Below are positions 6,551 to 9,982 of a stretch of 9,982 nucleotides of DNA, in pieces; position 1 is the first letter of the stretch; each line of letters begins with the position of its first letter. This DNA comes from Blastocatellia bacterium (GTDB taxonomy: Bacteria > Acidobacteriota > Blastocatellia > Pyrinomonadales > Pyrinomonadaceae). The stretch spans positions 5,534 to 15,515 of the forward strand of contig DNND01000149.1 of assembly GCA_003488005.1 (NCBI GenBank). The letters run 5' to 3'. The position numbers were made by a program, and so were the translations under genes. Below the pieces are notes generated by a model. The model did not search any database. It worked only from the letters and a program-made list of their open reading frames with translations, and had not been told where the DNA came from.

Positions 6551-8281
6551 ATGCACCACCTCGATTCCCCCGCGCCAATTCCTGTTCGTACCCGCTGTCA
6601 CAATAGAAACTTTATCCTACTTGCGCTAATGCTGGTGTGCATCGCGGCGCCGGCCAGTGCGCAAAGCTATCATCACGAAGTGGAAACTGGAGATAAACCC
6701 TCGGTTTCGGTGAAGAGTCGCAACGGTCGCGTCAGTGTAATAGCCACCGATGACCAGTTGAAGAAAGTTTCGATCGAAGCTAGTTCTGCCGGCGCCTTAG
6801 TCGATCAAACCGACGTCGTGACCGTGACCAAGGGCGGCGACGTCAACATAACCGTACGCGACCGCCGCGAGAAAGATCGTATCGACCTCGTCGTCCGCGT
6901 TCCGGCCCGCACCAAAGTAAAAATCGAAAGCGAAGCCGGCGCCGTCGATGTGGTGGGCAATCTGGAGTCAGCCGAAGTCAGCACCAACACCGGCACCATT
7001 CACGCCGACGTGCCGCTCGATTCAGTTAAATATAATTTTATGTGGAGCGCGAGCCGGCCCCGTTTTTTGAGCGACGTTGAGTTACCAAAAGTGAAAGAAA
7101 AAGCCGCCGGTATCTTCACGATTTCGGGAAAGCTGGGCGACGAAAAGGCTGACAAAGTGGACCGAGTGCGGCTGGAGTTTCTCACTCAACGCGGCGTAGT
7201 CCTGCTTAATGTCGATCCGGCGATGGTGCCTTCGGACTTGCGCGAGCGTCCGCTCACCGAAGCTGCGAAAGCGATTGTTCGCAGTGGTGACAGTCAATTG
7301 ACGGATGCAATTCGCAAGGTATCGCCGAAGATGTTTGGCGATTACGCCAACACACTGCCGCCGCCCGAGAAACAACCCGAACTCGTCAAGCGTTCCGCCC
7401 CGGGTCAATTCGTCAGCGTCTTGTCGCCGCAGCTTATGCGTTTCAATGCCAGCGTCACCGATCGCAATGGCCGCGCCATCGGCGGCATGAAAGCACCTGA
7501 CTTTACTGTTTACGAAAACGGCGTCGAGCGCGAAGTCAAACAGGTAACGCCAACCAACGAGCCGTTTAATCTAATTCTTCTGCTCGATGTTTCGGGCAGT
7601 GTTGAAGAACGGATGGACTTTATACGTAAAGCCGCGCGCGACTTTTTGAACACGGCCAGCCCGCAGGATCGCATTGCCATCATCAGTTTTCGCGATGACA
7701 TTCAGGTGATTTCGGACTTCACCACCGATCGCAGCCTGCTTTCAAGAAAACTTGAGGACATCGATGCCGGTGGTGCGACTGCGCTCTATGACGCGCTGGG
7801 CTATGTGCTGGCGGATCCGGTTAAGAGACTACGCGGCGAACGAACTGCCATCGTGATTCTTTCCGACGGCGACGACAACAGATCGTTTGTGCCCTTCCCT
7901 GCAATTCTCGAAGCGCTGGTTGAGTCAGGCGCCCTGGTCTATCCGTTGTACATTCCTTCCGGCTTGATTCCGGAAGGCAGCGTGCCCAAACCGGAAGTGA
8001 CAATCGATCCGCTGCGCACTCGGTACTTGACGTTGACGACGCGCGCTGAAGAACAAGGTCAAAAACTCGCGCAGGCATCTGGTGGCGTTTACTATCCGGT
8101 ACATCGCCTCGAAGATTTACAGCGCGCTTACGATGATGTAGTGGTCCAACTCCGCACTGCTTATACGATTACCTACGCTTCTAACGTGCGTTCGTCTGGC
8201 AACCCGCGCGTGCGTGTGCGCGCGAATCGCGACGGCGCGTCGGTGCGCTTGAGTCCGGTGGTGGGCGTTGCAACTCCGTGA
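6551..8281 (+). CDS. Secreted VWFA-related protein with DUF4097-like N-terminal region
   Basis: With ATG 6551 the product is 576 aa; an in-frame ATG at 6494 adds 19 residues without a better ribosome-binding site. A basic stretch (RTRCHNRN) and the hydrophobic FILLALMLVCIAAP form a signal peptide, probably cut after ASA before QSYHH, so the protein is exported. The next ~160 residues are short repeating beta strands (SVKSRNGRVSVIA, VTVTKGGDVNITV, VKIESEAGAVDVVGNLE, AEVSTNTGTIHADV), resembling the DUF4097 beta-helix found in putative adhesins. After a linker comes the VWFA-related lead-in (FNASVTDRNGRAIGG, DFTVYENGVEREV) and a VWA domain. Its MIDAS is complete: DVSGS (Asp346, Ser348, Ser350), Thr410 in GGATALYD and Asp439 in LSDGDDN. 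The domain should bind a divalent cation and a protein ligand at the surface or in the periplasm. VWFA-related proteins of this type are especially frequent in Acidobacteriota. The partner is unknown. Confidence 0.9.
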   Translation: MHHLDSPAPIPVRTRCHNRNFILLALMLVCIAAPASAQSYHHEVETGDKPSVSVKSRNGRVSVIATDDQLKKVSIEASSAGALVDQTDVVTVTKGGDVNITVRDRREKDRIDLVVRVPARTKVKIESEAGAVDVVGNLESAEVSTNTGTIHADVPLDSVKYNFMWSASRPRFLSDVELPKVKEKAAGIFTISGKLGDEKADKVDRVRLEFLTQRGVVLLNVDPAMVPSDLRERPLTEAAKAIVRSGDSQLTDAIRKVSPKMFGDYANTLPPPEKQPELVKRSAPGQFVSVLSPQLMRFNASVTDRNGRAIGGMKAPDFTVYENGVEREVKQVTPTNEPFNLILLLDVSGSVEERMDFIRKAARDFLNTASPQDRIAIISFRDDIQVISDFTTDRSLLSRKLEDIDAGGATALYDALGYVLADPVKRLRGERTAIVILSDGDDNRSFVPFPAILEALVESGALVYPLYIPSGLIPEGSVPKPEVTIDPLRTRYLTLTTRAEEQGQKLAQASGGVYYPVHRLEDLQRAYDDVVVQLRTAYTITYASNVRSSGNPRVRVRANRDGASVRLSPVVGVATP

Positions 8282-8296
8282 CTTCGGAGGACAATA

Positions 8297-8347
8297 ATGC
8301 CGAGTAAAGCCTTCCTGCGGCCTTGCATAAAACTGACTAAGGGTTAG
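8297..8347 (+). CDS. Possible 16-codon ORF (leader peptide candidate) upstream of xseA
   Basis: ATG 8297 is preceded by CGGAGG at about 8285-8290 with a 6-base spacer, the best ribosome-binding site in this gap. It encodes MPSKAFLRPCIKLTKG before TAG. xseA itself, 50 bp further on, has no such site. A translated leader, or simply a chance ORF after the stop of the VWFA gene, would look the same. There is no attenuator-like hairpin that I can see. Confidence 0.2.
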   Translation: MPSKAFLRPCIKLTKG

Positions 8348-8367
8348 CCGAGTTCCGGTTTACTTTT

Positions 8368-8395
8368 CATCCCTCATCCTTCATCCTTCATCCCT
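8368..8395. repeat. Four tandem 7-bp units (CATCCYT) just before xseA
   Basis: CATCCCT-CATCCTT-CATCCTT-CATCCCT runs without interruption and ends two bases before the xseA ATG. It occupies the place where a ribosome-binding site would be, so the xseA 5' region is pyrimidine-rich and lacks a Shine-Dalgarno sequence. On the other strand the units read AGGATG/GGGATG. Copy number could vary by slippage. Confidence 0.8.
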
Positions 8396-8397
8396 GC

Positions 8398-9801
8398 ATG
8401 TCCCAACCACTCTTCAATTCCCTTTTCGATGAAGTCGAGCGGCGGCCGCTGTCTGTCAGCGAATTGACTGAGTCGGTCCGCAAAGCGATCGAAGCGCGGT
8501 TCGCTTCCGTCTGGGTTGAAGGCGAGATTTCAAACTTCAAAGCGCATTCATCCGGGCACTGGTATTTCACAATTAAGGATGAAGGCGCTCAATTGCGCGC
8601 GAAATGTTTTCGTTCAGCCAACAGTCGCATACGTTTTCGCCCCACCGATGGGCTGCATGTGCGCGCACGCGGTCGTCTGTCGGTTTATGAAGCGCGCGGC
8701 GACTATGAAATGATCGTTGAGGCGCTCGATCCCGTCGGCGCCGGCGCGTTGCAAATCGCCTTTGAACAACTGCGCGATCGCCTTCAAGCGGAAGGTCTGT
8801 TTGCAAATGAGTTGAAACGCCCGCTGCCGGTTTTTCCCGGACGAGTCGGAGTGGTCACTTCGCCGACGGGCGCCGCTATTCGAGATATTCTCAATGTTAT
8901 CTCGCGGCGCACGCGCACTGTTCATGTGCTCTTCTCACCGGCGCGCGTGCAGGGCGAAGGCGCCGGCCGCGACATTGCACGGGCCATCAAACTAATTAAC
9001 GAACATCACGCGAAGGCGCTGCAGGAAGGACGACAACTCGACCTGGTTGATGTGCTGATTGTCGGTCGCGGCGGCGGCTCGACTGAAGATCTGTGGGCGT
9101 TCAATGAAGAAGAAGTTGCGCGCGCGATTCGGGCATCGGCAATTCCGGTTATTTCAGCGGTGGGCCATGAAACGGATTTCACCATCGCCGACTTTGTCGC
9201 AGATCGCCGGGCGGCGACACCCTCGGCCGCTGCCGAGTTGGTCGCCGCGCGCGAGGATCAAATGTGCTCGGCGATTGAACAGTTGGGCCAAAATTTGTCG
9301 CGCCTGATTCGTTATCGCATTGTGAATGCGCGGGCACGCGTGCAGGAACAAGCGCTTTCGCAGGCCTTTGCTGAAGTGCGCGGCAGACTGCGCGATGCTG
9401 CGACCGCAACCAGTTCCGCGCGGCATCGTCTTCAGATTTTGGTAAGCGAAGTTTTGCGGGATGCGCGCCTGCGCGCTGATTCGCTAAATCGCGCTCTTGA
9501 GCCGGCACAGCTCCGCGCGCTGCTACGGGAAGCGCAAGTCCGCTTTGATTCAGCGTATACTGGTTGCACGACGGCAATTGAAAGTCAGATTGCGGCAGCT
9601 GAAAAACGTTTCGCACTGGCGACGGCACCGCTTGAGGCGCTGTCACCCTTGGCGGTATTGCAGCGCGGCTATGCGATCGCACAACGCGAAGATGGGACTC
9701 TCTTGCGCGATGCTAGTTCGGTGTCGATTGGTGAATCAGTGCAGGTGAGGCTGGCGCGAGGAAGAATAAAAGCCAAAGTGGAAGACACAGACCAAACGTG
9801 A
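8398..9801 (+). CDS. xseA: Exodeoxyribonuclease VII large subunit
   Basis: This is the catalytic subunit of exonuclease VII, which degrades single-stranded DNA from both ends to acid-insoluble oligonucleotides in mismatch and crosslink repair. The 467 residues match the family's usual ~400-460. An N-terminal OB-fold (about 15-112: LSVSELTESVRKAIE, VWVEGEISNFKAHSSGHWYF, RGRLSVYEARGDYEMIV) binds ssDNA. The catalytic domain follows with VTSPTGAAIRDI (153-164), VGRGGGSTEDLWAFN (222-236) and SAVGHETDFTIADFVADRRA (253-272, then ATPSAAAE). A long coiled-coil from about 280 to 410 assembles with XseB. The closing LSPLAVLQRGYAI (415-427) and SIGESVQVRLARG are conserved. The ATG at 8398 is the first possible start after an in-frame TAA at 8338, but has no Shine-Dalgarno. 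The partner gene xseB, often adjacent, is not in the 181 bp that follow. Confidence 0.96.
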   Translation: MSQPLFNSLFDEVERRPLSVSELTESVRKAIEARFASVWVEGEISNFKAHSSGHWYFTIKDEGAQLRAKCFRSANSRIRFRPTDGLHVRARGRLSVYEARGDYEMIVEALDPVGAGALQIAFEQLRDRLQAEGLFANELKRPLPVFPGRVGVVTSPTGAAIRDILNVISRRTRTVHVLFSPARVQGEGAGRDIARAIKLINEHHAKALQEGRQLDLVDVLIVGRGGGSTEDLWAFNEEEVARAIRASAIPVISAVGHETDFTIADFVADRRAATPSAAAELVAAREDQMCSAIEQLGQNLSRLIRYRIVNARARVQEQALSQAFAEVRGRLRDAATATSSARHRLQILVSEVLRDARLRADSLNRALEPAQLRALLREAQVRFDSAYTGCTTAIESQIAAAEKRFALATAPLEALSPLAVLQRGYAIAQREDGTLLRDASSVSIGESVQVRLARGRIKAKVEDTDQT

Positions 9802-9822
9802 GTTGGAGCAGCCTTTCATCTT

Positions 9823-9982
9823 CGACGCGTAGCGTCGGCGCGAATTTAGCCCGGCCTTTCAAGGCCGGGGTTGAGGTCATCGCGTGTCTCGTCGCGTAGC
9901 GACGATTGAACTAGTCGCCAATTTCGGGCGTCGCTACGCGACGTAGATTTTTCTCTTTTCCTTCCCGGCCTTGAAAGGCCGG
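9823..9982. repeat. Compound palindromic repeat (BIME/REP-like) downstream of xseA, truncated by window end
   Basis: Five hairpins lie in 160 bp. H1 9823-9837 is CGACGC-GTA-GCGTCG. H2 9850-9869 is CCCGGCCTT-TC-AAGGCCGGG. H3 9890-9904 is CGTCGC-GTA-GCGACG. H4 9929-9943 is the exact reverse complement of H3 (TAC loop). H5 9964-9982 is the reverse complement of H2, missing its last base at the edge. H2-20 nt-H3 and H4-20 nt-H5 are mirror units with equal spacing but unrelated spacers, about a 24-nt centre. This is the layout of paired REP units in inverted orientation. H2 could also terminate xseA transcription, although no T-run follows it. Confidence 0.75.

Noticed and set aside
8368..8395. 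Possible CRISPR-like or minisatellite array
   Set aside because: Units are 7 bp and contiguous with no spacers, so this is a short tandem repeat only.
9823..9982. Possible CRISPR array or rho-independent terminator
   Set aside because: Repeats are palindromic and in mirror orientation, not direct repeats with regular spacers; the hairpins are not followed by T-runs on the coding strand of xseA.

Overview
The window reads as chromosomal DNA from a moderately GC-rich bacterium, most likely an acidobacterium of the Blastocatellia/Pyrinomonas kind. That placement is an inference. It rests on a secreted VWFA-related protein of the type abundant in Acidobacteriota, on REP-like palindromes built around GCGTAGC and GGCCTT..AAGGCC stems, and on the gene mix. 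No rRNA, tRNA or CRISPR array is present.

Layout. Positions 1-982 (+) hold the 3' end of a TPR-like helical-repeat protein, then two small paralogous proteins of 69 and 83 aa. The two share a near-identical N-terminus and a divergent remainder, and I do not recognise their family. Positions 1104-6398 (-) are a long co-directional run. In transcription order it contains egtD (histidine N-alpha-trimethyltransferase), an ABC ATPase, a permease fused to its own substrate-binding domain, a fold-back repeat of about 194 bp, a secreted metal-dependent amidohydrolase, and a small GlsB/YeaQ-type membrane protein. Positions 6551-8281 (+) encode a secreted protein with a DUF4097-like N-terminal part and a C-terminal VWFA domain, transcribed divergently from egtD. 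Positions 8398-9801 (+) are xseA, preceded by a 7-bp tandem repeat and a possible 16-codon ORF. Positions 9823-9982 are a compound palindromic (BIME-like) repeat that runs off the window end.

How the genes work together. The most informative group is egtD plus the ABC transporter. EgtD makes hercynine, the trimethyl-betaine precursor of ergothioneine. The two transporter genes directly downstream would usually be labelled glycine betaine/osmoprotectant (OpuC-like). However, the permease-binding-protein fusion is the architecture of the ergothioneine importer EgtUV, and the ATPase lacks the C-terminal CBS pair of classical OpuCA. The linkage suggests a combined synthesis and uptake locus for ergothioneine or hercynine. 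No egtB is visible here. The remaining genes (amidohydrolase, GlsB-like protein, VWFA protein, xseA) look like ordinary independent functions.
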